From Chaetorhynchus papuensis (lineage: Eukaryota > Chordata > Aves > Passeriformes > Rhipiduridae), in the NCBI GenBank assembly GCA_013396525.1, contig VWYX01000743.1:318047-382046 (forward strand): 64,000 nt of DNA, read 5' to 3'. This document shows positions 12,212 to 27,546 of the stretch, piece by piece (position 1 is the stretch's first letter; each line of letters begins with the position of its first letter). The notes beneath the pieces are model-generated. The model ran no database searches. It was given only the letters and a program-made list of their open reading frames with translations, and was not told where the DNA came from. The position numbers were made by a program, and so were the translations under genes.

Positions 12212-15200
12212 GAGTGAATGTAAGCAAGATGTAAATGCATCAAACCCCTTGCGCTTATATACCTGTCGAGAAAGAAGAAATCTCAAATATTTTCAAATCT
12301 TTTTTTTTTTTTTCAGTGAATATTAGGGCAAATATTACAGCATTACTTCTTCAATGTCTAAAGTGCTTTTTTTTTCAGAAAAAAGACCGTAAATACCAAT
12401 TGCATGGGATAGATTTCTTTCCTCAGAGGTTTTACAACTGCATAAAACCAGTAGAAGAGCAAATGTGACAGCAAAGAGTCATTCTGCTGTTTAGAAAAAC
12501 AAAAAGCTTCTGTAAAAGAGATTATGTTGTAAGAAAATTCACTCTGAATTTGTAAAATAAAACAGGTAAAAGGAAAGTTTGTCTCCCATTCTTTTTAGAA
12601 GAACAGGCAGAATATAATTTTTCATTCAACCTTACTTAGTGATCAAGAAAGCTGTAAGAGCAATTTCTTTGCAGAATTTTATACAATATTTTTAAAATAG
12701 CCGTAAGTCTTCAAAAAAGTCTTCATGATGTGGACCACATCTTCATATAATGAATATGTGAACCAAAATTTACTTGCTTTGGAAATTGAGAAGGGATTTT
12801 AGATACGTGTGCAGTGTCTTTTACCCCATCTTTTCTTGCAGCTGAACTATTTTTAGCACCATTTCTATTACATACACTTCTCACAAACATTGTCAGCCCT
12901 GGTTAAGCTTGTCATTGTAGATGATGCTCAGCAGTGCTAACTAAACTAAGATTTTTCTTCTCTGATAAATGAGCTCACTGCTGGCTACCCTATATATATC
13001 CCATTATTCTCTGCTAGGAAGCAATAGATCAGCAGAAGTAGTTATTTTCTACATGAGATTTCTTAGAGTGGTGAAAAAAAAATCTTTGGTATATCTTAAT
13101 TACTTTTGGATTTTTATTTTATATACTGATAAGAGAAATTAATTCTGACATTTGGAGAACTTCACAGGAAGTTATTTCAGTATAGCCATCATTAAAAGCA
13201 CTAACCTGAATAGTCCTTACTTAGCAGAAAATGATACAGATTTGTGAGACTGGAATTTTGACAAACAAGCAAAAAGCAGTTCACTGACAAATAGGTTTAG
13301 ACAGTGAATTTAATGAGGAGTTTTTAATTAAGTAGACTCTAAGGTTTACAGAACAAGGATGATATTGCTGAGGTTCATTTTTTTAATCGGTGGGGACTCT
13401 AAAAAATATTTAAGCTATATATATTTCAAAGGAAGTTTATCACGGCATTTCATAAAAGCATGATTTTAACACAGATTTCATCTCCTTTTTTTTTTGTCTT
13501 TGAATGATCCCTCAAAGACTGGAGAAACCATGCAGTTCCTGGAATGAACTGGCATTCTGTGTAGGGCTCTTTCTACAATATACTGTCTGACCAGATCTCT
13601 ACTATACCTTAAAAAAATTAACAAGACTTAAGCTTTGACTTTAGCATATAACTCTGAGTTATGTTCCAATAGATTCAAAGTATTTTCGTATTTTATAATG
13701 TCCTTGTGCTAGAACTTGTAATTTGCTGTATTAGTTATTACTGCTTTGTATTAAAATACTAAATCTGTAAATAAATATTTTGATGATACACTATTATTTC
13801 ATATAAATTTGACACAGTGTGATTGGAAACACAAAAAGGCTACGTAGTTCTAATTGTACTTCTTTTTATCCACCGTCTGAGCAACAGTGCTATGAAAGCC
13901 AAAAGACGAGCAGTGAGGAGCTGGGTGTTCAATCTCAGACAAAAATGGGAGCAGCACAGAGGCAGAGTTTGGAAGTTCACTTGTTTAAGTTAGTTATCAA
14001 GCTAGTAAAACAGTGTGTTTTATGTGACTGGTGGGAGGTCATTCATCTTGCCACTTACTCAGTTTGGGAAATGTTTTTAATCTTTCTAAATGATCAGTTA
14101 AGAAACACCTTGTTCATGCCCCATTTGCAGCCAGTGGTCAACCACTGATGCAGGATTAAGAGAAAGCTGAGGCAAGCAAATGAAGGGGATAAAAAACAAA
14201 GAATCATCAAGAAGTCTGGAAAAGAGGATTTATCAAGAATGACTGAAAGAACAAAAAAAAAAGGAGAAAAGCAATTAAGTTCCTTGCTGGAAAACAGCAA
14301 CATCTTGCTTCTTACCCAGAGCTTAGCTTTACATGTATTTCATCTCTCTACATCTACCCTATCTGGCTCTACAGGCAGATAGCAAATTTGTCTCATTAAG
14401 GGATACATATTCTGGAGCAATGTTCTAACATTTGAAGTATCTTATTTAATCTGCAGCACTTAGCAAATAAACCAATTAAATTTAAGTTATTTGGTATCAA
14501 AGAAAACTGCCAGGTTATGTAGCTGTTTTGGGTTTGAATTATTGTGATCAGATGGACTTTTCAGCCTGCCTTTGTAGTTTTTATAAGTATTCTGTAGAGA
14601 AAAAAAATAATTATGTCTCCTCCAAGTACTGAACAATGATTTTGTCTAGAGCAGCATGCTGCAAACAAACAATTTTGCTTCAAATCCTTCATCTGACTTC
14701 TCAAATAAACAAAGTCTGCAAAATATGGGATAGAGGCAACTTGGAAGATTGTGTTGATAATGGCAAATATTTCCACATCATAAATGATTTTTAACGTCTG
14801 AATTATTTTAATGCATAACATAAGGTAATAATAAATATATCTTATTTTCTGAAATCTCTATATACTCATCTAGCCAAAATCCTGGTGTAACTTCATAAAG
14901 CCTTACTAGGAGTCAATATACACAATTTGTACTTAACAGATACAAAGCAAACAAAGGAAGTGGTTGTTTCCAGAATAGGAAAACAACCCAAGCAGTGAAA
15001 GCCTTCTCACCAGATGCTATGGCTGATCATAGGTTTGCCCTGCTCCAAAGCAGAACTGAAAAGGTTAATGAAAAGAAATACATAATGAGTTGCTAAAAAA
15101 ATAAGGAATATCTCCAACTCATTCTCTTCCTACGTTGCTGATTCTTGGAGGCTGGGCAAATATGTCAGGGAAGCATTGCATATAATTTCTTAGAATCTAT

Positions 15201-18200
15201 GTTCTTCTTTAAAAATTATTTTTACTTATCACTAGGATTGGAATGATGAGACGGAGGGGCCTTCAATTTGACTTGGTATATCTGTTCTTAAAGTCTCACA
15301 TTTGCTTCATTTTTTCTGACTTTTTCTTCATTGAAATTCTACTCTTCCTTTATTAAATTCTTGGCAAGGTTAACCTGGTGATCAAAGCCTCATCACTTGC
15401 CACTGCCACTGTCCTTTGTTTGATATGACAACTACAGGGCCCATAAAGGTTTATCTGTATGATGTAGAGACATTCCCGGTTCTGTGTGATGTGTTGTGCC
15501 GAGGAATCTGACTCCTACCCTATCACATGGAAGTGACCTCACTGTTGTCATGAAGTTGACAGGGTATTAATACCTTTTCATTGGAATGCAACAATAGCTA
15601 CTCTTACAACCTCTGCTTCACTAGAAATTAGGCACATCTCAAGCTGGTTTTTTTTTTTTTGCAAATTGTGGAAATGTATTGCACGTGCTGTTTTATTTCT
15701 CACAGTGAATTTCCTTTCCTTACAACAGCTCATTACAAAGCTTTAGACAAGTTTGAAATAATGCAATCTGCACATGCAGACCCACATGCAGAATTCTCAA
15801 AAAAAGTAGCAATTTTATCTGTCAGTCCAAATATCTACACATGCAGTTATCTATGTATTTTGATTTATACTTCATCAAATCTTTTCTATTGAATGAAAAT
15901 ATTAACTTCACTTCATCCTGAATCATGAGTTAAGCCATAAAACCAGAAAATTATATGAAGTTTACTCATTGCTATTGAGAATATTCTCCTACAGGAGAAA
16001 TGAGTTTTCACTTGCTCCTCTAACACCACTTCCACAAAACACAGACACAGATACTAGTAAAATATTGCATTCATACATCATACTTGCATTTTCAATTTTT
16101 AGATTTTTTTGCCATCTATCTCTGCTAAAGAGTTGGATTCTAAATTTTGGGTCAAATCAACAATTTTGTTCTCATGTTTTGTTCTGGTTTTCCTACAAAT
16201 GCAATTAAAAAAAAAATCAAACCAATCTTGAATTGATAGGGAAGTTGCTTGAGCATGTAAGCTAGTCATAAGAAAGATAATATGGAATAACCTCCCCCTG
16301 CCCCCCCAAATTTTCAAACGGTGAAACTACATGAATAGATAAAAGAAATAATTGCTTGATGAACAGCTACTCAGAAAGGATTCTTAACAACCTATGAATG
16401 TGCTAATGTGCTAATAATTCTTAACTGCTGTCAGAATAAATTTTCTCTTGGAAAATGGTTATATTTAAAGGGAATTCTTGTTTTCAGTTTTTAATGCAGT
16501 AGGCATCAAATGAAAAGAAAATGAAGGGCAGACATTGAAGATTGATGAGCTTGAGAAGAGCCCAAAAATTATTTCAATATCTAGGTGGCTAAAGTTATTG
16601 CAGGTTCCATTAAGAAAAATCATTATCTAATATTCTATTCCTTGCACATAGATCTTCTGACTTCCATCCAAAGAAGAATGGCATTACTCTGCATTTATTT
16701 TATATGGTTTATGACCTGGTTTATTGTACAGTGGAAAGAGGCAGAAAATTTCCCCATCTCTAGAAGTATTTTCTACATGAAATGCTTCAAACCTGCATGT
16801 CTAAAATATTAGAGTAAGTTGAGCTTATATTGTTTTGGCTTTTTACACATCTTCTTTCTATGGAACATTTAACCATCTCAGAAAAAAGCAGCTCTGGTTT
16901 GATATTATTAATTATGCCAATGAGGCACAGCTGTGAGTAGCAGACCTCAAAATGGACAGGTGATCAGCAGAACTATTTCAGCAGGTTAGGGTCTGATTAG
17001 AGTCCTGGCTTAGGAACAGTCTGTAAATCCATTGCCAGCACTAGATTCACCACGATGGCATGCTGATGTTCTTAGGGGCTGGAAAGGTGTCCAGGTAGTC
17101 TAGGAGATTTTTTTTACATCAAAAGGAACCAAACGTTAAATTATCTTACAGAGGAGAAGACCTCACTCACTGATATATAGAGCAATCTTGTACCTGTCAA
17201 TTTATGTGGCAAGAGGCACTAATCCTTCTCTCATTAGCCTAGAAAAATTCAGTAATCAATTTCTACAGAAATATTTAAATACTTTAACTTCCTATCTAAG
17301 AGAATGTCATTGCTGCATTTGCATAAAACACACAAGTTCACTGCATGGTTTCAGGAGCTTGTGCCCCACTATTTCTGGATGTGCAAGTCAAACCCAGCTG
17401 AAGAACAGCTTCAGAAGAACAGTTGCATGTAAATCTATCTTGTATTTCTGAGAAGGTCCAAAGGCACAGGGTATGATATCTAGCTGAAATAAAAATATCT
17501 ACATGAAAAAATGCTTCTGCTTTCCCCGCAGTGTGTAGGTCCGGAGAGAAATCACAGTCACATGGGTTATTCCCATTAGGTAATTCCTAAAATAGGTAGT
17601 CCTAGCTTGCCATTACTGAGGTCTAGAAAACTAAATGGTTGTCTCTTCCCATAAGAGCTAGACTTTCCCTCATGCCACCAGCAATATACTCAGTATGATG
17701 CCATGCCAATCCCAGAGGTGAATTATCTATTTCCTCCAATGTATCTGCTAACTGGTTTTCATAGTTTTGAGCTAGTTCTCACAAAACAGACTCACAAGAC
17801 TACAAGTGAAGAAGTAAGGCTAAAAACAAAATATTAGAAAGCATTTTCTGTACTTGGGGGCTGGATGGGAAGGGAAATGAAGGGAAACTTGAATGCATAC
17901 AGATAAAATTAGACCATTCTAAAAGCAGGTGAAGCAATTCTGTCTTCTGTGCAAATAATTATTCCAAATCCTTTTTTAAAACTTCAGGGTTGTAAATTTT
18001 TACTTGAATCACTTTCACACTTATAAAAACGTAAAGCACAAAGTAAAAGAGAAATTCAGTGTTCAGAGAGAAAACACAGTAAAAGCTCTTTAGCCAGATT
18101 GCCATTTGATGCTTTACTTGCTTCCCTTAATGTAGAAAATCCATCTCTCACCTAAAACCTGCTGTAACTACAGCCCTTCTGGTACTTGTCCTCTTTTCTC

Positions 18201-21200
18201 TTCCCTTTCCATGTGTCCAATATTTCCTCCCCTGGGACAGAAGATTACATGCTGTGTATCTCACCTTACCTGAACAGGTGCTGTGACCAGCAAAGCAGAT
18301 GTCCACAAGGCTCAGACATCACCTTTGCCTCCACGGAACATCAGTCTGGGACTCTTCCCTCTACTAACCATTGACTTCAACAAAACTAGTAGAAATTCCA
18401 ATCTTTGAGGCCTCTACCCTGTTGTATTTGATTCAAACTTGGTTCAGCTCCAGCTCACTGGAGGAATAAGGATGAGAAGAGGCAACTAATTCTGTATGAT
18501 TGTTTCCTTAGACACACACAATGCCAGGGAGAGTGATGACAGCATGTACAGCACTGGGTCATAAGGCAGCATCTCATGAAATGTTTAAATGTGTTCTTAA
18601 ATTAAAATTAAAGACTTCTTAAATGTCTATTACTGCATAAGTCAGAGACAGAGCAATGTACAAACTGAACACGCTGAACATTTTTCCCCAAAATTACCTA
18701 TAAAATTATATTTTATGACATTTTCGTGACAAACACTAAATCATTGTAGAGAAAAATCAGAGCAGAATGCTGATGCATTCCTCTAGTGCAGGCCATCAGA
18801 GGACCACCTTCCTCTTTTCCTCTTGGTGGGGCTCATTAAGAATCTATTAAAATTTGACTTTTCAGTTACCCAGACTGAATAAAATTTATATCCATATTTG
18901 GTGATCTGAGGATAAATGTAAGCACAGGAAGGTCCTTGGTCCATAGATCCAGCATGGACCTGTTGTTCTCTTCTGACAACAGCAGATTTTGTAATATGGG
19001 ATCATTCAAATAACCTTAAAACATATTCTAGAGATATAATTACTGCTGATGGATCACCTCTTTGGCAGGAAGTTCTCCAAAATGGGAATAGATTGGTCTA
19101 TTGCTGTCAAACCTGATTTCTCCTCTCTCTTTTCAGCATAAAAGAAGAATAATTGTGACAAGATTTATCCTATTTCTTCAAAATTAAGCAGCAGCATATA
19201 CTGACATGTTTAGTTATTGATGCCACATTTTATAAAACTTTGCTGTTGTGGGGGTTATGTACAGACTTTAGAGTTTTCGAGAGTAGAAGAGCGAATTTTC
19301 ATTTTCACCTGGTAAGGTCAGTATAGTACTGTAATTAAAAACTTCTGAAGACCTCAGAAGAGAATGAAGAGTTTCAGCAGTGCAAGGAGGACAGCAACAA
19401 TCTTCCAAGTGCAGCTAAGCAAGCTTCATTTGACTTCAAGGGGATGTTTTAATAAACTACATTTCTTTCCAAAATTAATTTGGAATGGTATGAGACCAAC
19501 ACAGAAAATTTCATCCCAACTGAATAAAATTCAAAATCTGGTCCAGTGTGGTCTCAGACTGATCTACAGAGGCAACTGTATAACAGCAAGGCGACTTGAA
19601 GTAAGCAATTTTAAATCATTCTGTTGTCATACTTACAGTATCAGCAGGTTTTTTCATGCTCAGAGCTCACCCCAATCTAATCATACTCAGACAATCTGCT
19701 ACATAATACTCTTGGGGCTACCTCTGTGTCTTCTTCATTGTTTAAGTGCCTCATAGAGTGGATTTCTTCAGGGAAAGTACAACGTGGGCAAGAGATGGAA
19801 GAAAATAATTTAGTACCTATACATAATGTTCTAGCTGAAATTAATAAGATGTGAAAATGTTCAGCTTCATATCCACAAGAGATGCTTTTACTATGAAATG
19901 AAATTAAATCAATAAGCCATAACAGTTAAACAATTTCTAGGAAATAAACAGAGATGTTACTAATACATCTAAACATATTTCAGACTTCCTGATTTCTTAA
20001 TATACCTAAAGGTGCTGCTAAAGAGAATGGGTTCTTCAGTTGAGGGCTGAAAAGCTTTACAAAGAGATAAATCTTATTCCTAGTCTTTCAAGTTTCATTT
20101 TGAAGGAATTGTTTTGTTTCTGTCTTTCAAAGTTAGAAATTAGAACTCAGTAAATGAAATTTTTTTTAAAATGATGTAGAAAAAGCTCCTCCATACAATT
20201 TCATAGGAGTCTTGACACTACTTACACAGCCTCTCAGACTTCCAAAAGAAATGTGACTTTTTATTGACTTTGTTTAAAACAGTGGTTTAATTGTCCACTT
20301 TGAAATAAGAGATGCACCATTATGGGCTTCAGAGTGTTTTATTTGTGTGGCCTCTGTTACGTTTCTTTTAGAAGAGTAACCCAAAACAGATCTTTGGAAG
20401 GAGGGAAGATCTGCTGAAACTGCTTTGAGGGAGTGGTGTTGAAACTTCAGAGAGCAGCAAATAGAATAATTCCAGCTGGGAAAATACAGCTTTCTCAAAG
20501 ACAGACAAACTAAAGTAAGGAGTTAAAAAAGAAGCCTCCAACAGATTGGAATAATTGTGTCTAGGCACAAAATGCACGGCAATTTGGAAAGTCATGTGTT
20601 AACAAAAAAAAAAAAGGGTCCACTCTGGCAAATGCATAGTAAGTAGGGGAACAGCTAATATATATATGCATTGCATAAATCTATTCTGTCTGAACCAGTA
20701 CTTTTAAGCATTCTTTATGACAGAAACTACCTAATACTTATCCTGTTGATATAGCAATGAAACAGATTTTTCTTTAATTTAACGGCCCCTCATTCATTAG
20801 AGTGCTTGGCATCAGGAAGTCTCAACAGCTCCTTCCCAAATTCTACACAACTAGCATTGCCCAACACAATATTTTTTCTTTTTATTATATTTTCTGAGGA
20901 AGTTTATTTCCAACCCAAAATACATTGAATTTTGGTTAGAAGAAATTCTAACCAAACCTGGCCACCTTCACACTCCTCCTTAAGATAATGGTCTCTTCTG
21001 TGGGTTGAAAAAAATAGAGGGATATAAAGATAAGCATGTAGATCTCCGTAATTTTTATTACACTAGAAAAATTGAATTAATTTTAGTTCTGAAAAGAATT
21101 GCATAACATTGGTCTATCTTGTACTTCAGATTTGAATTTTTATATAATACAATGTAATTTCCCCTCATATTTTTGTGATTCCTTATAACTGGCTTCAAAT

Positions 21201-24200
21201 AAGTGAAAACATCCCTTTGTTTTCTACCACCTTCCTCCTGACCCATAGGTAAGACTATTTAAAATGATGAGTTATTCTCATACAGTTATAAGACATTTCC
21301 TCACAATATCTGATCTAGGAACAGAAAAACAAAATTAAAATGTGACTATCTTAGACTCTAAGGATTAAACCTTTGAATTTGTCTGGACTGGGCTATTGCA
21401 TACTATTTACAAAGAGAAGGAATACAAAAAGTCCACAGCCCTGCAATAGGAATCATATGAAAAATAATTGCAACTTATTTTCAGGTCTTTCTACAGGTCT
21501 GAGGCACCAAAAGAGCTTGTCATGTTTTAAAAACAAGCAGTATTATATTTCCCTTAGGAGCCTGTCCTCCCTTATTTTTAAAGGAGAATATCCCCTCCCG
21601 AGTCTCTAACAAACTAGCTCCTTCATGATTTACAGAAGTTCAGTATATACATTCTATATACAATAAGAAAATTTATATTTGCTTAGCTTGCTGATGAAAC
21701 TCTTCCTTTTCTTCACCGTTAGAAGAAGAGAAATAAATATCACCTCACTGTCTCTAATAGACTGTCAGAAATTGGAATTGAAACAAATTGGCTCTCCAGG
21801 AGTCTAAAATGCTGAGCCAGGAGTTCAGACTCTGCTGGAATAACAGTGGGAGACTATCAGTATCTTCTGCAGAAGAGATGAAATTTTCTTTTGCTCCTTT
21901 TAATGGAAATAAACACTAAACACACACTAAAAATATATTCTATCTTTTGATCTTCAGAAAGCATGGGATTAACTCTTTTCTCTCTCCCAGTGCAGATCCT
22001 TAGGGAAAGCCTGCTGTTGACTGTTTCTCAAAGGGTGGAGTAAAACATCTAATGAAAACAAATCAGAATGCTGTAGAAGGTTAAGTACCCAAAAAATGAA
22101 CTTTCTCAGTTTACTTATTGATTAGAATAATGCAGGCCATTATATTTCTATTGCCTTTGTTTTTAAGTTGAACTCTATTCTTGACAAATAACTTTGACTC
22201 AACCCCTTTTTGTAATTTTCCTATGCTAAAAGTACAATTCTGCCATCCTTGCTGTTGTATGAAGCAAATTAATCCATTGTCCCCATAAATGTAGACTGGT
22301 TACGTATGGCCTCTATTTCTGGTGTGACTTACTTTCCCATTTTTCTCAGATGTTTGAAATGCAAGTGTGCCTCTGATCTCTCTCTAGTGCTGCAGTGTTA
22401 AACTGTCACTAAAAATCACATTTTCCATTGATAAAATTGGTGGAGACGGGTAATCAAGCCCCTGGCATTACTTTCAGGTACCAAATTGAGTTTGCTTGCA
22501 CAACAGCTAAAAAGCTTTTGGGTTTGGATGTGCAGTGAGCAGACTCACTATAGAAATCGCTGAAGGAGAATAAATCTGAAATACTGAGGCATCATTATTT
22601 TCACCATAATCATTTCTCAAGGACAAATTATTCTTAAGTTTTAAAATGAAATTCCAATTTGAATGCTAGGCAGGAGCTGTACAGAAGGCAAGGTGCAAAG
22701 CAGATGTACCCACATTTTTCTGCAGCAGAAAAAGTGTAGAATGACGCACAGATTCTTTATATATGCCTAGGTCACTAAGCAAAGGGAGGCAAATTGGAGA
22801 AGTAAGGAAAAGCTGATGGACTGTGACATTTCTTCTGTTTACGTGTCTACTTCACTGACACTTGACAGTTATTAAAGTTGTTCTCATGTTTGAGGGAGTC
22901 ATTTTCAATTGCCTGTACATGCAAAAGCTTTCAAGAGAAATATAATGTATCACTTCAAGAGCTCCACAATTTAAAGTTTTCTGCATTTAAACCTCTACTT
23001 TATAAAAATTTGCCAGGCAAAGCGAGAGAACAAGGATTGAGTTGTTCTGACACTTCCTATTGCGGTATCTCTCCTTACTTTTTCTCATACCCCAGACGCT
23101 ACATCTTTGCATAACGACAGTGAAGAACCAGCACAACATGGCTTTCACATTTCAAACTAGGTGATGTACTTAATTTCCCTTTGAAAGCACGTGCCTCATT
23201 TGAGGACATTTTTTTTGTCAATGCAAAGACAAAGATGCCTGTTCCACAGGCAGTTGGTTGCCGACACAGAAATAAAGGATGAGGGCTGAGCTAAATGAGC
23301 AAATTACAGACATAATTTTGAAAAGTATGGAAACCCAAAATGGACAAAGCAGATGACACTTCAGGAAATTGCTTCGTATTGAAGAAAATTCATTCAAGGA
23401 AGATGCCTACCAACCCATCCTTTCACAAGGGTATAGGTGTTAAGGTTTGGCTGCAAGTGAAAGTTATAGCATTTAGGTGCCATAATGTACTTTTTGTAAA
23501 AGGGAGGAAATTCAGCCGATGCTTCTCCCAGGCTGGATTTGTCCCACAGGTTTTAAAGACTTAATAAACGCAGCTGCAGTTTCCATAATTCTGAATTGCA
23601 TAAGCTTAGCCAAAAGCTAAAGAGTTTGTGACTGCCTGTGCCTCCTACTAGCCAGGAAAATGAATGTTACAGGCTCTACACATACATATTTTTTCCTACC
23701 AAATAAAAAAAAAAATCCAGTGTGACTTTAGCAACAAAGACAACACACAGAAATGAAATGTCCTGAAAACCCAAATACTCTAACATTTCTCTTTTCTAGC
23801 AGCAGCAACTTGGCCTGCTCCACTTAGGGTACCATACTGTGCTCATCTATTTTGAAACAGCCCTATATGAGTCAAGAATCAAGTAAATGTCTGGCCTGTT
23901 AAAGTGTTAAAATCTGCTGCCTGGGCCTCATCCCTGTCAGTAAAATCAAGTGTTCCTATGGGTCTGTTAATTTGTTGGCACCTTTAGCAAGCTTTCTGTG
24001 TAGGGAACAGAACTTGAAATGTGCTCTGAAATCCATATTGACAAATCTGTTAATTAAATGTCAATCATAAGACTCGTTCAGCTAGACTCTACTTCCAAGC
24101 CTATCAAGTTGCTAGACTTGGGATCTGAAATAAAAGCACATCAAGGAACAATAAAACCCACACAATATCACTTTCATTACATTTTTCATAAAGAATCTAA

Positions 24201-27082
24201 TTTTCATAAGGAATTTAAATTTCCATTTTCCAGCAACTGAAGCCAGTGGGAGATTTTCCTGAACATGCCTAAGGAGGATGAACAACACTGTTCTTGGTGA
24301 ACTGATTAATCTTGCTCTCTATCAGCATTTAGTTATGCAATATCTGGCAGCAAAAAGTCAAGAAGTCTATGTACAAGATATAGGGTTTCATATGAATCAA
24401 GGAGCTGTAGTTCAGGAAAGAGTAACGGAAAAAATAAGGGCATTAAGTGACAGATGTGCCTATGCTTGCACATCCACGGAAAAGATGCCTATCGCAGTGC
24501 ATTTTTAAAGGTTGTCAAGAGCTGTAGGGCAACAAAACTATAATCTAGTTCTTTCAAATGCATTTGGACTGCTAAGGATTTGTGAGTGGGAAATATATCA
24601 GAATGACCACTTACTCTGATGATGTCATCCTACAAAATGATTTGGGGTCTTGGGAGAAAGGAAGAAGATGAAATCTAAACCAAGTTTTCCATCTATGGAA
24701 TTGAAGTTCATGTAAGAAAATCAGTGTGACTAACTTCAGCAGTAAGGAGAAAAAGTCAAAATCGGTGCTTGTAAATAAAGGCAAACTCTGCAAGGCATGA
24801 ACCCCCACACACCAGTGTGAGTTCGTACAGCGTTCTGAAAATAGTCTTACAGCTTTACATACCTTTGTCATGTATGACCTTCTTCCTTATAACATTTCTA
24901 CTTTGATGTCAAACACTTAGAGGGAAGCATTAGTAATAATCAGTGAAATGTAGCTAGAGGGGCACAGAACAAATATAGACAAGGTATGTTGTAGTCAAAG
25001 ATTAAAATCTAGCTATGAAACGAAGGCAACAGAAGACTTTTGAAACCAACATGGCAAACATACTTCACAACAAATTACAAGATTTCAGTATAGGTATTGC
25101 TGCTATAGATTGGAGTACAATAGTGGCATAAAATATTCAGGAAAATCCAGTTACTTAAAGGAAACTATCTTTAAATGTAAACAATTCAAGTGAAAGAGTG
25201 AAAAAAAATGTCTGATGTTGTGCATGGGTCTCCACTGTTATGTCCCATTTTTTCCCAGGAAAATATAGCAAATATAGCTGTTATATCACCTTGGCATTTT
25301 GGGTTGTTTCACAGGCACCACATTTGAAAACTATGCTTAAAAACTTGAAATTCTATATAGCTCTATAGTGTAGACCCAAAAGCAGCTCAAACAAAACTAG
25401 AGTCAGATATGTATACACCAACACACCTGCAAATTTGACAAAGAAACAAAATCTGGGGTTTATATTGTGATCATCCCCATGAGCTTTTTACCTGACAGCA
25501 GGTGCCCAGAATTTCAGTTTCTGCTTGTAAAGTAGACATAGAGCTTGTTTTGATTCACTTCCCCTACAGAATGGAAAGCTGAATCACTTTTTAAATGACT
25601 AAAGCTTCTACATAGCTTTCAATTGTTTCCACTACTAATGTTCACTTTTCAAGTCTTTCACCCAAACATTGCAAATTTCTGCAAAACTTCTACCTAGTTA
25701 TCCAAAATAATTTTGGGGGAGCATAATTCTTTCTCTTGTGGACAAATAGGAGCAATAAATGAACATTATTCCTTAACTTTCATCTTAATGAATTCTGCAG
25801 AGTTTTGTAACTGGAAAATAGGAAAACTAAAGCATAAAAAATTATTTCATAGTAATAATTGTGATACCAAGTACATAGAAATACTATGAGTATGGAGAAT
25901 GTATGTGTATAGGTTTTTCACCTTTGCTATGTAATTAGGATTTATAGGAACATTGAAAAATCTAGGAACCCTTAAGTATGAACCACACTTGGAAAAACTC
26001 CTAAAGAGACCATTCAGAATATTCATTTGCATCTGAGAGAATTACATTTATATTATACTAATAAAAAAAATGCAGCTAAATTGTTATCTTGATGGAAGAT
26101 CTATGGATAAAGGTAAAGAACACTGAAAATTAGTGGGAAAACCAATTAATTATGCTAATAGCTTGGCATGTCCCCAAGATTTATTATGTATGTCAGTAAT
26201 ACACCTGAGATCTCTGGGTCTCCTCACTAGCCACAAATTCTACTTTATTTTATTTAGTTGATTTCATTAAAGGGAAAATGTTTTGATTTTCTGGGGCTAG
26301 TCTGGCTACCTGCTCTTCAGAAATCCTTGTAATACCTGAGTGCAAGAAAAAGGAAAAAATTACTGCACAGCAAGTTTCTGGCTTCTCCCTACACACAGTC
26401 CACCATGAGAAGCCCTGTACATACTCCAGCAATTACCCAGTTCAGAAGGCATTATATACAGCAGAATGTACAGGTTGAACACAGGAACGTCAACATTATT
26501 TCAGAATGATTTATTATCTCCCTGGTAGTTAAAAGAAAAATCTACAGTTTGTGATTGACAGTTTATTAATTACATATTTAATTCATAGTCTGTGTTTATG
26601 AACGGGCTTTAATTCTGAACCCTACCATACATTTTTCAAGGCTTTTACTCAAGGTATTTAAAAAGTGATTAAGGAGCTTAGAAATAAAGTCTCATTCTTC
26701 AATTTAGGTGAGTCTACATTTGAAAGGGAAAAAACCACACTATACCTTGCTAAGTATCTTATCCTAAATGCCTATAATTTACTGGTTTGCACAAGCCTAT
26801 CCCAGGATTAAGTGATTTTTTTTCCATTTTATTTTCTCCCTTCTTCATCTTACTGAGAAGGGGAGTGGTGGAGTAGCTTGGTGGGCATGTGGTATCCAGG
26901 CACAGTGCAGCTTATATTTCTTTCTCTGTGTATCTGTTTGGTATCATTCACTGTCTAAGCTCACACAACTCAAATCTTAGAATGGACAAAAAAAAAAAAA
27001 AGGGGTAACCAGCAAAACGAGCGGGTCACTGGAGGGATTGGAAGGTGTGTATTCAATGATAGTTTGCACTTTGCTACACTGG

Positions 27083-27381
27083 CTCGTAGAATTACCAAGG
27101 TTGGAAGAGACCTTCAGGGTCATCCTTACAGCCATTCACCCAGCACTGCCATTGTAACCCCTAAACCACATCACAAGCCAGATCCAGAATCCCCAAGCAC
27201 CTTTAGGGATAGGTACTCCACCACTTCCCAGGGAAACCTATTCCAATGCCTGACCACCAGTGAAATAATATCTAATATCTAATTTGAATCTCCCTTTTTA
27301 CAGCCAATGGCTTATAGCCATTTCCTCTTGTTGTCTCACTGCAGACACAGCAGGAGAAACTGACCCCCACCTCACTACACC
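27083..27381 (-). mobile_element. CR1 LINE 3' end, piece 1 of 3
   Basis: The left edge (TAGAATTACCAAGGTTGGAAG, with a worn octamer) is the antisense of a CR1 3' terminus. It is followed in order by CCAGCACTGCCA, CCACCACTTCCCAGGGAAACC, TTCCAATGCCTGACCACC, ATATCTAATTTG and CTGACCCCCACCTCACTACACC. At 27381 the CR1 match stops at the first base of an LTR and resumes at 28578 with TACACCCTCCTTCCAGGG, the next part of the same CR1. The six bases TACACC at 27376-27381 are the target-site copy. The element is 5' truncated and non-coding here. Confidence 0.9.
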
Positions 27382-27546
27382 TGTTGCAGCCCAGAGTGCA
27401 AAGAGTCTTCCTCTCCCTGTTTTGAAGCCTGTTTTGGAGCTTTCTACCCCCATGTATGGCCCTTTATCTGACCTTTGCGCATGGAACCATTCACGAACAC
27501 TCTGGGAAACAGCAGAAACTGCTTTAGATTAAGTTAGGTGATAGAA

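Larger units (their letters stand above)
5611..27082. other. Long AT-rich non-coding stretch, no gene or clear transposon
   Basis: Some 21 kb without a recognised exon or interspersed repeat. The longest open frame is 130 codons (19364-19756, plus); it has no recognised domain and no sign of flanking exons. Short poly-A and poly-T runs are scattered through it. A single hairpin at 9658-9694 is listed separately. Very old repeats would escape detection by eye. Confidence 0.55.

Noticed and set aside
19364..19756. 130-codon open frame on the plus strand
   Set aside because: No domain, no repeat of residues, no flanking exon signals; the length is possible by chance in 64 kb read in six frames.
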